A stretch of DNA of 64,000 nt, from contig NZ_CP018863.1 of NCBI RefSeq assembly GCF_002849715.1, positions 4,588,001 through 4,652,000 on the forward strand. The letters are read 5' to 3'. Positions 36,087 through 45,901 of this stretch are shown here, piece by piece. Each line of letters starts with the position of its first letter. Positions within the stretch are counted from its first letter, which is position 1. This DNA is from Arthrobacter crystallopoietes. Lineage in GTDB: Bacteria > Actinomycetota > Actinomycetes > Actinomycetales > Micrococcaceae. The notes under the pieces were generated by a model. That model had not been told where the DNA came from. It was given only the letters and a program-made list of their open reading frames with translations, and did not search any database. The translations under genes and the position numbers were made by a program.

Positions 36087-36893
36087 TCAGCGCAGCTGCA
36101 CGGCCGCCGCGGGGTCCGTTTCCGGCACGAAGTCATCCACCACGGCGGTCACTTTCAGCTCCTTCAGGGACAGGCTCCCGCCCACGGTGGAGAGGAAGGC
36201 CGTGTCCGAGGCATCCCGCCCGGTGGCAATGCGCAGCAGCGTCTGCCGCGGGGCCATGCCGGTGGCGTCCACCACGTGCCAGGCGCCCTCGATATAGGCT
36301 TCGGCAACGGCGTGGAAGTCCATCGGATCCAGCCCCGGGGCGTACACCGCGGCGAGCCGCGCCGGCACATCCTTGGCCCGCAGCAGCGATACCACCAGAT
36401 GGGCGAAGTCGCGGCAGACCCCGCGGCGTTCCAACAGGGTTTCCACTGCTCCGTCCGTGGGCCGGGAGGAGCCGCTGACGTAGCGCAGCTCCCGCCCTAC
36501 CCAGGTGCGCACGGCGTTGAGCAGCTCCTTCCCGTGCAGCGACCCGAATTCGGCGTACGACGTCGGCAGCAGCTTGTCCGACTCGCAGTAGCGGCTGGGG
36601 CGCACGTACCGGATCAGTTCGGTCCGGTCGATGCGTTCCGGCTCCGCCAGCCCTTCCACCGCAACCGAGTAGTCCACTTCAACCGTGGACGGTTCATCCA
36701 CGTGCAGGGCGTGCAGCCGCCCGGAGTGGTTATCGGCCAGTTCCTCCAGCTGTACCTCGGCGCCGTCGACCGTCACGGTGAAGGTCTCCTCGAAGGCGGT
36801 GTAGCCGGGGTTCCGGGCGGCGGCAATGGCAAACACCATGGATGTGTTGGCGGTGGTCCTGGCGACGAGACGGGCCGAGGCGGCTCGTTTCAT
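36087..36893 (-). CDS. Transglutaminase-like cysteine protease-fold protein
   Basis: A 268-residue protein with an N-terminal bacterial transglutaminase-type beta domain and a C-terminal transglutaminase core. The catalytic triad is visible: cysteine in GVCRDFAHL, histidine in DFHAVAEAYIEG, aspartate in WHVVDATG. Such proteins act as peptidases or amide hydrolases, and the true reaction is unknown. Its ATG overlaps the end of the upstream lipoprotein gene by 4 bases. No signal peptide. Confidence 0.8.
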   Translation of the reverse strand: MKRAASARLVARTTANTSMVFAIAAARNPGYTAFEETFTVTVDGAEVQLEELADNHSGRLHALHVDEPSTVEVDYSVAVEGLAEPERIDRTELIRYVRPSRYCESDKLLPTSYAEFGSLHGKELLNAVRTWVGRELRYVSGSSRPTDGAVETLLERRGVCRDFAHLVVSLLRAKDVPARLAAVYAPGLDPMDFHAVAEAYIEGAWHVVDATGMAPRQTLLRIATGRDASDTAFLSTVGGSLSLKELKVTAVVDDFVPETDPAAAVQLR

Positions 36894-37726
36894 GAACGCT
36901 CCCTTTGGCTGGATATTGCGGCGGCCTGCTCTGCGATCCGCAGGGAGGTGATCATCTCCCGCAGCTGCGCAAAGCGGTCCGTTTCCAAATACTCCAGTGC
37001 TTCCTGCACACTGTTGTAGTTCTTCAGCTCCCCGGCCGGCTCGTCGGCCGACGGAAGCCCGTGCACTGGGGTATCCGAAAATGAGTAAAGGCCCACACTA
37101 TCCGGCCCCGCCACCACGTTTTGAATCGCACAGGCCTTATTGTCCACGCTGCCAACCTTATTCGTGATGCCCATCGAGGCAAAGAACTTATAGCCGCGCA
37201 GCATCCGGAACACGAACCGCGGTTCAATGTTGCCGGTTCCCTCCGCCGAGGCGACATCGAGGGGCTCGCTGGCCAGCACCACGTAGTCGGTCACGTTACC
37301 CGGGGTGCAGTGCACGTCCTCCAGGATAAGCCGGGTATGCAGCTGGGCCGCTGCCCTGCCCTCGCCGTCGCGGATGTCCAGATGAATCCCACCGTCGGAT
37401 GGCTGCGTCGGTTCGGGCTGCTGCTGCACGGTCCAGTCTGCGGGCAGGTCGAAGCTGAGGGCGCCGGCGGGGTCAGTGTAGGTTTTCCAGCCTTCCCTGG
37501 CCGTTCCGGAAGGTTCGGCAGAAGGGCGCGGCATGGTCATTGACGACGGCGGCGCGGCCTGCACCGGTGGAACTGCAGCTCCTCCGGCGGCTCCGGCGTC
37601 CGGGGCAAGGTCCAGCAGGCCGCAGCCGGAGAGTGCTACGCCGGCGACGGCCAGGGCGGCAACTGACCGCAGGCGCCGGGTGGATCGTGCTGCAGGCAAG
37701 GGATCACGCTCCTTCGGTCGCGGCAA
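36890..37726 (-). CDS. Secreted lipoprotein of unknown function
   Basis: A 278-residue lipoprotein. The signal segment is followed by lipobox LSGC (about residue 35), then a Pro/Ala-rich linker and a domain beginning GWKTYTDPAGALSFDLPADW, similar in pattern to PsbP-like extracytoplasmic domains. Anchored outside the membrane. Coupled to the transglutaminase gene by a 4-base overlap. Confidence 0.7.
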   Translation of the reverse strand: MPRPKERDPLPAARSTRRLRSVAALAVAGVALSGCGLLDLAPDAGAAGGAAVPPVQAAPPSSMTMPRPSAEPSGTAREGWKTYTDPAGALSFDLPADWTVQQQPEPTQPSDGGIHLDIRDGEGRAAAQLHTRLILEDVHCTPGNVTDYVVLASEPLDVASAEGTGNIEPRFVFRMLRGYKFFASMGITNKVGSVDNKACAIQNVVAGPDSVGLYSFSDTPVHGLPSADEPAGELKNYNSVQEALEYLETDRFAQLREMITSLRIAEQAAAISSQRERS

Positions 37727-37807
37727 GGGGATTTCCTTCCACGGTACCGATCCCGCACCGCCAAACCGCCGTACCAGGTGGCGTGTCTGCGAACTCCGGC
37801 AGGCCGG

Positions 37808-38950
37808 CTAGGGCGCCAGCTTCCGGACGTCTTTCACTGCGCTGACCACCGCCCGTACGGCCAAAGCGATCTCGGCCTCCTTGACCGCTGCAGTGAAGGT
37901 CAGCCGCACCGCGGTCTGGGCCACCGCGGGATCGATTCCAATGGCCAGCAGCACCGCGGACGGTTCATCCGAACCGGCCGCGCAGGCCGAGCCGCTGGAA
38001 CACACTACGCCCCGCCGCTCGAGCTCGAGGAGAACTGCTTCTCCCGAGGTGCCCGGGAAACAGAAGGAGGCGCTGGCCGGTAGCCGCCCCGTCCGGTGCC
38101 CGGTCAGCTGGGCCTCCGGCAGCGCCTTCAGCACCTGCTCGATCAGGTAGTCGCGGTACCCGGTGACCCGCGGCACCGTCTCGGCGCGCTCCTTCTCCGC
38201 CAGGGATAAGGCAGTGGCCACGGCTACAGCACCGGCGACGTTTTCCGTGCCGGACCGGCGCCCGTTTTCCTGGCCGCCGCCATGGACCAGCGGCTCCAGC
38301 GGCCGCCGGCCCGAGACATACAGCAGGCCGCAGCCCTTGGGCGCACCGAGTTTGTGCCCCGAAATACTCAGCGCGTCGACGCCAAGGCGGCTAACGTCGA
38401 GATCCAGCCAGCCGGCGGCCTGCACCGCATCCGTATGGAACGGAACCTTCGCCTCCCGGCACAGCCTGGCAATCTCTTCGACCGGCTGGATTGTGCCCAC
38501 CTCATTGTTGGCGTACATCACCGTGCACAAGGTGGTCTCCGGCGTGAGCTCGGCGGCCAGGACTTCCAGATCGACGACGCCGTCCGGGTCCACCGGGACG
38601 CGGACGAGCGTAAAGCCGTGCAGCCGTTCCAGGTACTCCACGGCCTCCAGAACAGAGGGATGCTCCACGGCACTGGCCACGATGCGCTTGCCGCGCGGCG
38701 AGGCCAGCGCCAGCCCCTTGATGGCGAGGTTGTTTGCTTCGGTGCCCCCGGAGGTGAAGACGATCTCCCCGGGCCGGCAGCCGAGCACCTGCGCCGCGGT
38801 CCTGCGTGCATATTCCAGGGCCCGCCCGGCTGCTTCACCGACCGTGTGGTGGCTGGAGGGGTTGCCGAAGTCCTGCGTCAAGGCCGGCCACATCGCTTCC
38901 AGCACCTCCTGGCGCACGGGAGCAGTGGCGGCGGCATCCAGGTAAATCAT
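37808..38950 (-). CDS. nadS: Cysteine desulfurase (NadS type)
   Basis: A 380-residue class V PLP enzyme of the NifS/IscS family. PLP lysine in ISGHKLGAPKG; active cysteine in CSSGSACAAGS; N-terminus MIYLDAAATAPVR. It releases sulfur from cysteine for iron-sulfur assembly. As the last gene of the nad operon it most likely builds the [4Fe-4S] cluster of NadA, as NadS does in Corynebacterium. The gap to nadC is 20 bases. Confidence 0.85.
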   Translation of the reverse strand: MIYLDAAATAPVRQEVLEAMWPALTQDFGNPSSHHTVGEAAGRALEYARRTAAQVLGCRPGEIVFTSGGTEANNLAIKGLALASPRGKRIVASAVEHPSVLEAVEYLERLHGFTLVRVPVDPDGVVDLEVLAAELTPETTLCTVMYANNEVGTIQPVEEIARLCREAKVPFHTDAVQAAGWLDLDVSRLGVDALSISGHKLGAPKGCGLLYVSGRRPLEPLVHGGGQENGRRSGTENVAGAVAVATALSLAEKERAETVPRVTGYRDYLIEQVLKALPEAQLTGHRTGRLPASASFCFPGTSGEAVLLELERRGVVCSSGSACAAGSDEPSAVLLAIGIDPAVAQTAVRLTFTAAVKEAEIALAVRAVVSAVKDVRKLAP

Positions 38951-38970
38951 GGGATCAGGTACTGCTTTCG

Positions 38971-39843
38971 TCAGTGGGAGATACGGATGTCCAGCCCCAG
39001 ATCCAGGGACCTGACGCTGTGGGTGAGGGCACCGGACGAGATCACGTCCACGCCGGTGCGGGCAATGTCCCCCACCGTTTCCAGCCGGACATTGCCGCTG
39101 GCTTCCACCAGGGCACGTCCCGCCACCTGGGTCACGCCGGCGCGGAGCCCCTCCAGCGAGAAGTTGTCCAGCATGATCGTATCCACCCCGGCTGCCAGCA
39201 CGGGTTCGATCTGCTCGGCCCGGTCCACTTCGACCTCAAAATGGACCGTGTGCGGCAGCCGCGACTTCGCTTCCCGCAGCGCCTCTGTCAGATCCTTGCG
39301 GCCGCCGTCGGTAATCACGGCGAGATGGTTGTCTTTGGCCATCATGGCATCGGAGAGCGAATAGCGGTGGTTGTGCCCGCCGCCGCACCTCACGGCGTAG
39401 CGCTCCAGCGCGCGCAGCCCGGGGGTCGTCTTTCGGGTATCGACCACCCGGGCCGCCGTTCCGGCCACCGCTGCGACGAAGGCAGCCGTCTGGGTGGCGA
39501 TACCGCTCAGGCGCTGCAGCATGTTCAGTCCCACGCGTTCGGCCAGCAGGATGGAGCGGGCGTTGCCGCTGATCACCGCCAGCACCTGGCCGGCGTCGAA
39601 CGTGGCCCCGTCCTGGACCTTGAACCCTACGGAAACGGACGCGTCGACCTGCCGCAGGACGGTTTCCAGCACCGGAACGCCGGCGAACACGCCCGGCTCG
39701 CGCGCGGCCAGTTCGGCGGTCGCGGTGGCCTCTGCCGGGATGAGGGCGTTCGAGGTGATGTCGCCCCACGGGGCGTCTTCGGCGAGCGCGGCGGCGACAA
39801 TGCGCTCGAGCGTCGGCTGGTCGGGCGGAAGAATATGGTTCAT
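38971..39843 (-). CDS. nadC: Quinolinate phosphoribosyltransferase
   Basis: A 290-residue enzyme converting quinolinate and PRPP to nicotinate mononucleotide, the last step shared by de novo NAD synthesis. Family blocks: ALAEDAPWGDITSNALIP, VDTRKTTPGLRALERYAVRC, GGGHNHRYSLSDAMMAKDNH. The ATG at 39843 overlaps the nadB stop by 4 bases. Confidence 0.95.
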   Translation of the reverse strand: MNHILPPDQPTLERIVAAALAEDAPWGDITSNALIPAEATATAELAAREPGVFAGVPVLETVLRQVDASVSVGFKVQDGATFDAGQVLAVISGNARSILLAERVGLNMLQRLSGIATQTAAFVAAVAGTAARVVDTRKTTPGLRALERYAVRCGGGHNHRYSLSDAMMAKDNHLAVITDGGRKDLTEALREAKSRLPHTVHFEVEVDRAEQIEPVLAAGVDTIMLDNFSLEGLRAGVTQVAGRALVEASGNVRLETVGDIARTGVDVISSGALTHSVRSLDLGLDIRISH

Positions 39844-41468
39844 GGCTGCTCCTGGCTGGCGCTGTGGCCGGGGACACCGGCACGAGGATTAACAAAACTG
39901 AGGCGGCCGCTGCCCGCCGGACGGTTTTCAAAATCGGTGCGGTAATGGGCTCCGATGGAGTTCTCGCGTGCACGGGCCGCGGCAACCACCAGGCGGGCGG
40001 TGGTGAGCAGGTTCGCGTCTTCGGCCCCCGCCTGGTCCGTTGGCTCCACGGCCCACTCGCCAAGCTGCTTGGCGGCGAGCTCCAGGCTTGCGCCGTCCCG
40101 TGCCACGCCCGCTGCCGAGGACATCAGGCGCTGCAGGTCGGCACGGGTGCAGGGCACGGTGCCTTCCGGAAGCTCCAGCGGGAGCGCCTCGACCACCGGG
40201 GTCCGCTCCCCGACGGCGAGCGCCCGGACAGCCCGGCGGGCGAAGACGAGCCCTTCCAGCAGCGAGTTCGATGCCAGCCGGTTGGCGCCGTGCACTCCGG
40301 TGCAGGCGGCCTCCCCCACGGCGAACAGGCCCGGCACCGAGGTCCGTCCGGCGAGGTCCGTACGGATCCCGCCCATCCAGTAATGCGAGGCGGGCACTAC
40401 CGGCAGCGGCTGCGCGTTCCAGTCCAGGCCCAGCGCGGACACGGTGGTGTGGATGGTGGGGAAACGCCGGGCCAGGAAGTCCGTCCCCTTGGCCCGGCTG
40501 ATACCGGTGGCGTCCAGGTAGACCTGGGGCGCTTCGCCGCGGGACTCCAGCAGCAGCCGCTGCCGGCAGATCGCGCGCGAGACAACGTCCCGGGGTGCCA
40601 GCTCGGCATCCGGGTGGTAATCCGGCATAAAGCGGTGCCCGGTGGAATCCACCAGCAGGGCGCCCTCCCCGCGGACCGCCTCGGAGATCATGAAGGCCGT
40701 TCCGTTGGCCGCGGCCGGATCCAGCAACGTGGGATGGAACTGGATGAATTCCAGGTCCGTCAGGACCGCCCCGGCCGCCCAGGCGAGCGCCACACCGTCA
40801 CCGGTGGCGGTGTCCGGATTGGTGGTTGCTTCGTAGAGCTGCCCGGCCCCGCCGGTAGCGAGAACAACGACGTCGGCCGGCAGCTGCGTGCGCACCTCGC
40901 CGTCGGGTGCGCCGAAGAGTTCGACGCCGGTGACCCGGCTGGCGGTTTCCAGCAGGCGGGTCACGAAGCTGTGCTCGCGGAGCTCCAGCCGTCCGGCGCC
41001 GGCCAGGGATACTACCCGGCGGATCAGCACCTCGGCAATGGCGGCACCGGTGCGGTCCCCGCCGGCATGCAGGATCCGCGCCGCCGAATGGGCGCCCTCG
41101 AGTCCCAGCGCCAGCCGTGTCCCCTTCCGGTCGAAGGGGACTCCCCACCGGAGCAGGGTGTCGATCTCGGCGCCGGCCGCTTCGCACAGAAGCCGCACCG
41201 CGGCGTCGTCGTTCATTTCCGCACCTGCGCGGAGCGTGTCCGCCACGTGTGCGTCGATGGAATCGCCCGCGGCCTCGCCCTGTCCGGTCACGGCGGTGAT
41301 CCCGCCCTGCGCGAACCAGGTGTTGCTCTGCGCAAGTGCCCCCTTGGTCACCAGCGTCACCTGGTGCCCGTCGGATTCCTCGGCGGCGAGCGCCGCCGCA
41401 TAGAGGCCCGCTATGCCGGAACCGACGACGACGATCCGCCGGCTGCCTGTGCGACGCCGCGTGTTCAC
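39840..41468 (-). CDS. nadB: L-aspartate oxidase
   Basis: A 542-residue flavoprotein that oxidises aspartate to iminoaspartate. N-terminal FAD motif VVVGSGIAGLYAAALAAE, substrate-site block SNTWFAQGGITAV, ELAPRDVVSRAICR, and the C-terminal helical domain. It overlaps nadA and nadC by 4 bases each, so the three enzymes are co-translated. Confidence 0.95.
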   Translation of the reverse strand: MNTRRRTGSRRIVVVGSGIAGLYAAALAAEESDGHQVTLVTKGALAQSNTWFAQGGITAVTGQGEAAGDSIDAHVADTLRAGAEMNDDAAVRLLCEAAGAEIDTLLRWGVPFDRKGTRLALGLEGAHSAARILHAGGDRTGAAIAEVLIRRVVSLAGAGRLELREHSFVTRLLETASRVTGVELFGAPDGEVRTQLPADVVVLATGGAGQLYEATTNPDTATGDGVALAWAAGAVLTDLEFIQFHPTLLDPAAANGTAFMISEAVRGEGALLVDSTGHRFMPDYHPDAELAPRDVVSRAICRQRLLLESRGEAPQVYLDATGISRAKGTDFLARRFPTIHTTVSALGLDWNAQPLPVVPASHYWMGGIRTDLAGRTSVPGLFAVGEAACTGVHGANRLASNSLLEGLVFARRAVRALAVGERTPVVEALPLELPEGTVPCTRADLQRLMSSAAGVARDGASLELAAKQLGEWAVEPTDQAGAEDANLLTTARLVVAAARARENSIGAHYRTDFENRPAGSGRLSFVNPRAGVPGHSASQEQP

Positions 41469-42754
41469 GGCTTGGCTGCCAGCATCCGCTCGAGGGCCAC
41501 GCGCGCCGGTACCGCCACATTGTCCTCAACGGTGATCTGGTTCAGGACTTCGCCGCGCTCGGCGTAGGCCTCCAGGACCCAGGCCAGGTAGCCGGGGTGG
41601 ATCCGGTACATGGTGGAGCACGGGCAGACCACCGGATCCAGGCAGAAGATGGTGTGCTGCGGGTACTCCGCGGCCAGCCGGTTCACCATGTTGATCTCGG
41701 TGCCGATGGCGAAAACGGTGGGCTCGGTAGCGGCGTCGATGGCCTTGCGGATGTAGTCGGTCGATCCGGCCTCGTCCGCTGCATCAACGACCGGCATCGG
41801 GCACTCGGGGTGCACAATCACCCGCACGCCGGGGTAGTCCGAGCGTGCCTTCTCGATCTGGTCCACCGTGAAGCGCTTGTGGACCGAGCAGAAGCCGTGC
41901 CAGAGAATGACGCGCGAATCCTGCAGGGCCTGCTCGTCGTTGCCGCCCAGCGGTTTGCGCGGGTTCCACATCGGCATCTGCTCCAGCGGCACGCCCATGG
42001 CCTTGGCGGTGTTGCGGCCCAGGTGCTGGTCCGGGAAGAACAGCACGCGCTGGCCCCGCTCGAAGGCCCATTCCAGTACGGTCGCGGCGTTCGATGAGGT
42101 GCAGACGATGCCGCCGTTTTCGCCGCAGAAGCCCTTCAGCGCGGCGGAGGAGTTCATGTAGGTGACCGGGATGACGGGCAGCCTGCCGTCTTCATCCGGC
42201 TCCGAGCCGAGCACGTCCGTGAGCTGGTCCCAGCAGGCCTGTACGGAGTCGATGTCCGCCATGTCCGCCATGGAGCAGCCGGCGGCCAGGTTCGGCAGGA
42301 TAACGGACTGGTCCGCACCGGAGAGCAGGTCCGCGGTTTCGGCCATGAAGTGCACGCCGCAGAAGACGATGATTTCCGCCTCCGGCTTTTCCTTGGCGGC
42401 CCGGGCCAGCTGGAACGAATCGCCCACGAAATCCGCATACCTGACGACTTCGTCCCGCTGGTAGAAGTGGCCCAGCACCACCAGCTTTTCGCCCAGCTTT
42501 TCTTTGACGGCCATGATCTTGGCGTGCAGCTCGTCGTCGCCGGCCAGCCTGTATTCCTCGGGGATCTGGCCCTGCCGCGGGGTTGCGGCCGGGGCGATAT
42601 CGGCCATGGAGGCACCCGGGCCGTACGCAGGCGTGGCGCCGCCGTCGAAATTCCACGGCGCCTTGACCAGGTCCGGACTGCAGCTGCCGGCGGCCGCCGG
42701 GCGCGTCTGGGCTTCCTCGCGGGTGATGAGCTCGATGGTGTTGGTTGATGCCAT
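41465..42754 (-). CDS. nadA: Quinolinate synthase
   Basis: A 429-residue enzyme condensing iminoaspartate with dihydroxyacetone phosphate to quinolinate. The three [4Fe-4S] cluster cysteines lie in conserved surroundings: FCGVHFMAETADLL, CTSSNAATV and DPVVCPCSTMYRIHP. The first about 80 residues are a longer N-terminus common in actinobacteria. It is the first enzyme gene after the regulator gene, with a gap of about 40 bases. Confidence 0.94.
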   Translation of the reverse strand: MASTNTIELITREEAQTRPAAAGSCSPDLVKAPWNFDGGATPAYGPGASMADIAPAATPRQGQIPEEYRLAGDDELHAKIMAVKEKLGEKLVVLGHFYQRDEVVRYADFVGDSFQLARAAKEKPEAEIIVFCGVHFMAETADLLSGADQSVILPNLAAGCSMADMADIDSVQACWDQLTDVLGSEPDEDGRLPVIPVTYMNSSAALKGFCGENGGIVCTSSNAATVLEWAFERGQRVLFFPDQHLGRNTAKAMGVPLEQMPMWNPRKPLGGNDEQALQDSRVILWHGFCSVHKRFTVDQIEKARSDYPGVRVIVHPECPMPVVDAADEAGSTDYIRKAIDAATEPTVFAIGTEINMVNRLAAEYPQHTIFCLDPVVCPCSTMYRIHPGYLAWVLEAYAERGEVLNQITVEDNVAVPARVALERMLAAKP

Positions 42755-42796
42755 GGTCTTCTCCGATTTCTGGCGGTTGGCAAAAGTTCCGGCTGG

Positions 42797-43501
42797 TTAG
42801 CCGAGGGGTCCGTTGCCGGGGCTGGTGCTCCCGGTATAGCGGTAGAGCCGGGGCGGCCGGTGCCGGCCGCCCTGCAGGTATTCGTCGGTGGCCTCGATGT
42901 CCGTGGCGGCACGCAGCTGGCGGCGAAAGTTGGCCGGGTCCAGTTCCTTGCCCAGAACGGCCTCGTAGACCTCGCGGACCTGGGCAAGGGTGAACTTTTC
43001 GCCCAGGAAGGCGTAGGCAATGGAGCTGTACTCCACCTTGTTCCGCAGCCGCCACAGCGCATAGTCCACAATTTGGTTGTGGTCGAAGGCGAGCTGGCCA
43101 AGATGGTCGGCGCGGAACCACCTCACGTTTTCGGTTTCGCGCGCCAGCGCCGCGACGTCCGGCTTCACCAGCGCCCAATAGACGATGGAGACGACACGTT
43201 GGACCGGCGACCGATCCAGGCCGCCGAAGGCGTACAGCTGTTCCAGATAGCTCGGCTGCAGCGATGTGGTGTCCTGCAGATTCCGCCGGGCAGCGTCCTG
43301 CAACGACTCCTCCTGACTGAGCGGTCCGCCAGGCAGGGCCCAGAGATCACGGTAGGGCTGCCGCGTGCGGCGGACCAGCGGGAGCCAGATGGTGGGGCGC
43401 GCCGAATCCGCATCCGGGCGCAGCGCGAAGATGACGGTGGAAATGGCAAGCTCGGGCGGCTGCTGCCTGCGCTCCGAAACGTTCGCCGAGTAGACCGCCA
43501 C
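42797..43501 (-). CDS. ndnR: Nudix-type transcriptional repressor of NAD synthesis (NdnR/NrtR)
   Basis: A 234-residue protein with an N-terminal Nudix domain (LWALPGGPLSQEESLQDAAR, a degenerate Nudix box) and a C-terminal winged helix (FTLAQVREVYEAVLGKELDP, FRRQLRA). Such NrtR/NdnR proteins sense ADP-ribose or NAD and repress nad genes, and this one is directly upstream of nadA. The open frame starts at GTG 43507, but that touches GGAGGT; the GTG at 43501 has a 6-base spacing and is preferred. Confidence 0.88.
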   Translation of the reverse strand: MAVYSANVSERRQQPPELAISTVIFALRPDADSARPTIWLPLVRRTRQPYRDLWALPGGPLSQEESLQDAARRNLQDTTSLQPSYLEQLYAFGGLDRSPVQRVVSIVYWALVKPDVAALARETENVRWFRADHLGQLAFDHNQIVDYALWRLRNKVEYSSIAYAFLGEKFTLAQVREVYEAVLGKELDPANFRRQLRAATDIEATDEYLQGGRHRPPRLYRYTGSTSPGNGPLG

Positions 43502-43531
43502 TTCCACACCTCCTTGCCCTCATCAGTAATA

Positions 43532-43542
43532 GTCATTATGAC
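43532..43542. promoter_or_regulatory. Candidate NdnR operator
   Basis: GTCATTATGAC is a perfect 11-base odd palindrome about 30 bases upstream of ndnR. Autoregulated NrtR/NdnR operons carry a palindrome at this place. The exact known consensus was not checked. Confidence 0.45.
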
Positions 43543-43639
43543 CAGAACACATTCTAGCCTGTTAAAGTCGATGTGACACAATCACTTTTTGGTGACGGCA
43601 GTTTTGTGAAGCTCGCCGGAGGCCCGGGCCGGCCGCGGG

Positions 43640-44131
43640 CTATGCGGAAGCTGGCGGCTCCGCGGCAGCGCCTGCCGCTTGCACCAGCGGCAAAGTGCGG
43701 CCCTCGAAATGGCTGTTCAGGACAATGACCGATGACGACCGCAGCACGGTATTGGTGGCGGTCATCTCGTCGAGCACGCGTTGCAGATCGGCATTGGACC
43801 TCGCCACCACGCAGGCGAGCAGGTCGCTCTCCCCCGATACGGTGTGCAGTTCCAGCACCTCGGGAATCCTGGACAAGGCTTCGGCAACCGCGTCATGCCC
43901 GGATTCCTGCCGGATAACCAGCGAACAATACGCCTTCACCACGTAGCCCAGCTCGGCCGGCGAAAGCCGCGGGCCCCAGCCGGCGATGACCCCGTGGCGT
44001 TGCATTTTATCCAGCCGCGCCTGTATTGTGGCACGGGCCACTTTTAGCACCCGCGATGCCTCCAGCACGGACATCCGGGGGTCCTCCGTGAAGAGCGTGA
44101 CGATCCGGGAATCCAGTGAGTCAATATTCAC
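43640..44131 (-). CDS. Lrp/AsnC-family regulator
   Basis: A 163-residue regulator with GTG start at 44131 (NIDSLDSRIVTLF); GTG 44161 is an alternative. N-terminal HTH (MSVLEASRVLKVARATIQAR) and C-terminal RAM ligand domain (HTVSGESDLLACVVARS). It is divergent from an amino-acid permease gene and most likely controls it in response to an amino acid. Confidence 0.88.
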   Translation of the reverse strand: MNIDSLDSRIVTLFTEDPRMSVLEASRVLKVARATIQARLDKMQRHGVIAGWGPRLSPAELGYVVKAYCSLVIRQESGHDAVAEALSRIPEVLELHTVSGESDLLACVVARSNADLQRVLDEMTATNTVLRSSSVIVLNSHFEGRTLPLVQAAGAAAEPPASA

Positions 44132-44275
44132 GGCGCTGCTAACCCTTCCAATCTGAGGCACCTACGGCTGCAGGAGTATACAAATTGTCAGCCGAGGCGG
44201 CGCATTGACCAAATGCTTCCACCGCTGGTCCTTGGATCCACAGTTATAAGGCCACAGCCGATGACAGGAATCCGC

Positions 44276-45694
44276 ATGACGCGCACGAGCCCCCACCCCT
44301 CCGACGGCGGACAGATGCAGTCCAGCACTGATGAAGCAGGGACACCCCGCCAGGGTCTTGGCCAGTCCATGACCTCGCGCCAGCTGACCATGATGGGGCT
44401 CGGCAGTGCAATCGGCGCCGGCCTCTTCCTCGGCTCCGGCGCAGGCATCCAGGCCGCGGGACCGGCGGTACTGGTCTCCTACCTGCTCGCCGGAACGCTG
44501 GTCATCATCGTGATGTGGGCGCTGGGCGAAATGGCCGCGGCACACCCCAGCAGCGGCGCATTCTCCACCTATGCCGAAAAAGCCATGGGCCGCACGGCCG
44601 GGGCAACCATCGGCTGGCTGTGGTGGCTCCAGCTGGTGACCGTCATTGCGGCCGAGGCCGTGGGCGCCGCGGCACTGCTCGCCTCGGTCTGGCCCGTGCT
44701 GCCGTCATGGCTGCTGGCCTTGGTATTTATGGTCGTTTTCACCGCCATCAACCTCATGGGCGTCAAGAATTACGGTGAATTCGAGTTCTGGTTTGCCATC
44801 ATCAAGGTCGCCGCCATCGTGGCGTTCCTGGCCCTCGGCGCAGCACTGATCTTCGGCTGGCTACCCCATGCCCCCTCGCCCGGACTGTCCAACCTGTTCG
44901 GCGGCGACGGTTTTGCTCCCGCCGGTCTGGGCGGCATTGCTGCAGGCCTGCTGGTAGTGATTTTTGCCTTTGGCGGTACCGAAATCGTCGCGGTGGCCGC
45001 GGCGGAAACGAAGGATCCGCAGCACAGTGTCTCCCGGGCCATCAAGACGGTGGTGTGGCGGATCCTGGTCTTCTACTTCGGCTCGGTTCTGGTCATCGCC
45101 ACCGTGGTCCCGTGGGATTCGGAAGCCCTCGCCTCCCCCTTCGCCGCGGTGCTCTCCGTCGCCGCCATTCCGGGCGCGGACGTGGCCATCACGATCATCG
45201 CCGCCTTTGCCCTGCTCTCGGCCCTGAACGCCAACCTGTACGGCGCCTCCCGGATGATCTTCTCCCTCTCCCAGCGCGGTGAGGCCCCGGCCCTGCTCCA
45301 GCGGATAGGCCTGCATCGCGTGCCCATCGCGGCGGTCCTGTCCTCGGTGGCCTTCGGCTTCGTGGCGACGGTCATGGAACTCCTGTTCCCGGAGAAGGTC
45401 CTGCCCGTGCTGCTGAGCTTTGTCGGGTCGACCTGCCTGGTTGTCTGGGGCATGGTCCTGACATCGCAGCTGATCCTCCGCCGCCGCGCCGACCGCGAGG
45501 GCCAGGACCTGCCAATGAGAATGCGGGGCTTCCCTGCCATCACCTGCCTGGGCCTGGGCCTGCTGGCCGCAATCCTGGCCGTCGGGTTCTTTTCCCCCGG
45601 CACCAGCGCGCAACTGGTTTCTACCGCAGTGCTCATCGCCGGCATCGCCGTTCTGAACAAGCTCTTCGCCCGCCGACGGTCGGCAGTCCGCTAA
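44276..45694 (+). CDS. Amino-acid permease, APC superfamily AAT type
   Basis: A membrane permease of about 472 residues with twelve hydrophobic segments. AAT/GabP landmarks: LTMMGLGSAIGAGLFLGSG at the first helix, ALGEMAAAHPSSGAFSTYAEKAMG, and VAVAAAETKDPQHSVSRAIK. ATG 44276 follows AGGA; upstream starts at 44213 and 44261 are in frame. Divergent from the Lrp gene. Substrate amino acid not decided; the family moves aromatic, basic or small amino acids by proton symport. Confidence 0.85.
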   Translation: MTRTSPHPSDGGQMQSSTDEAGTPRQGLGQSMTSRQLTMMGLGSAIGAGLFLGSGAGIQAAGPAVLVSYLLAGTLVIIVMWALGEMAAAHPSSGAFSTYAEKAMGRTAGATIGWLWWLQLVTVIAAEAVGAAALLASVWPVLPSWLLALVFMVVFTAINLMGVKNYGEFEFWFAIIKVAAIVAFLALGAALIFGWLPHAPSPGLSNLFGGDGFAPAGLGGIAAGLLVVIFAFGGTEIVAVAAAETKDPQHSVSRAIKTVVWRILVFYFGSVLVIATVVPWDSEALASPFAAVLSVAAIPGADVAITIIAAFALLSALNANLYGASRMIFSLSQRGEAPALLQRIGLHRVPIAAVLSSVAFGFVATVMELLFPEKVLPVLLSFVGSTCLVVWGMVLTSQLILRRRADREGQDLPMRMRGFPAITCLGLGLLAAILAVGFFSPGTSAQLVSTAVLIAGIAVLNKLFARRRSAVR

Positions 45695-45901
45695 CCACCA
45701 CCCGGCTATCGCCTAGCAAATTGCCAGGTCATGGCCCTGCACACCCGCATTAACTGTGCACGCTGCACGGTGTTTTTCTCCCATATTGCACACCCAGCTT
45801 GTCCGTGACTATGGTCACTTACAGGACGGCCGCCGGGCCGCCTGCGGTTCTCGGCCGCGGGCAGGGCACCGCGGCCACGCAGACGATATGGAGGAAACAG
45901 C

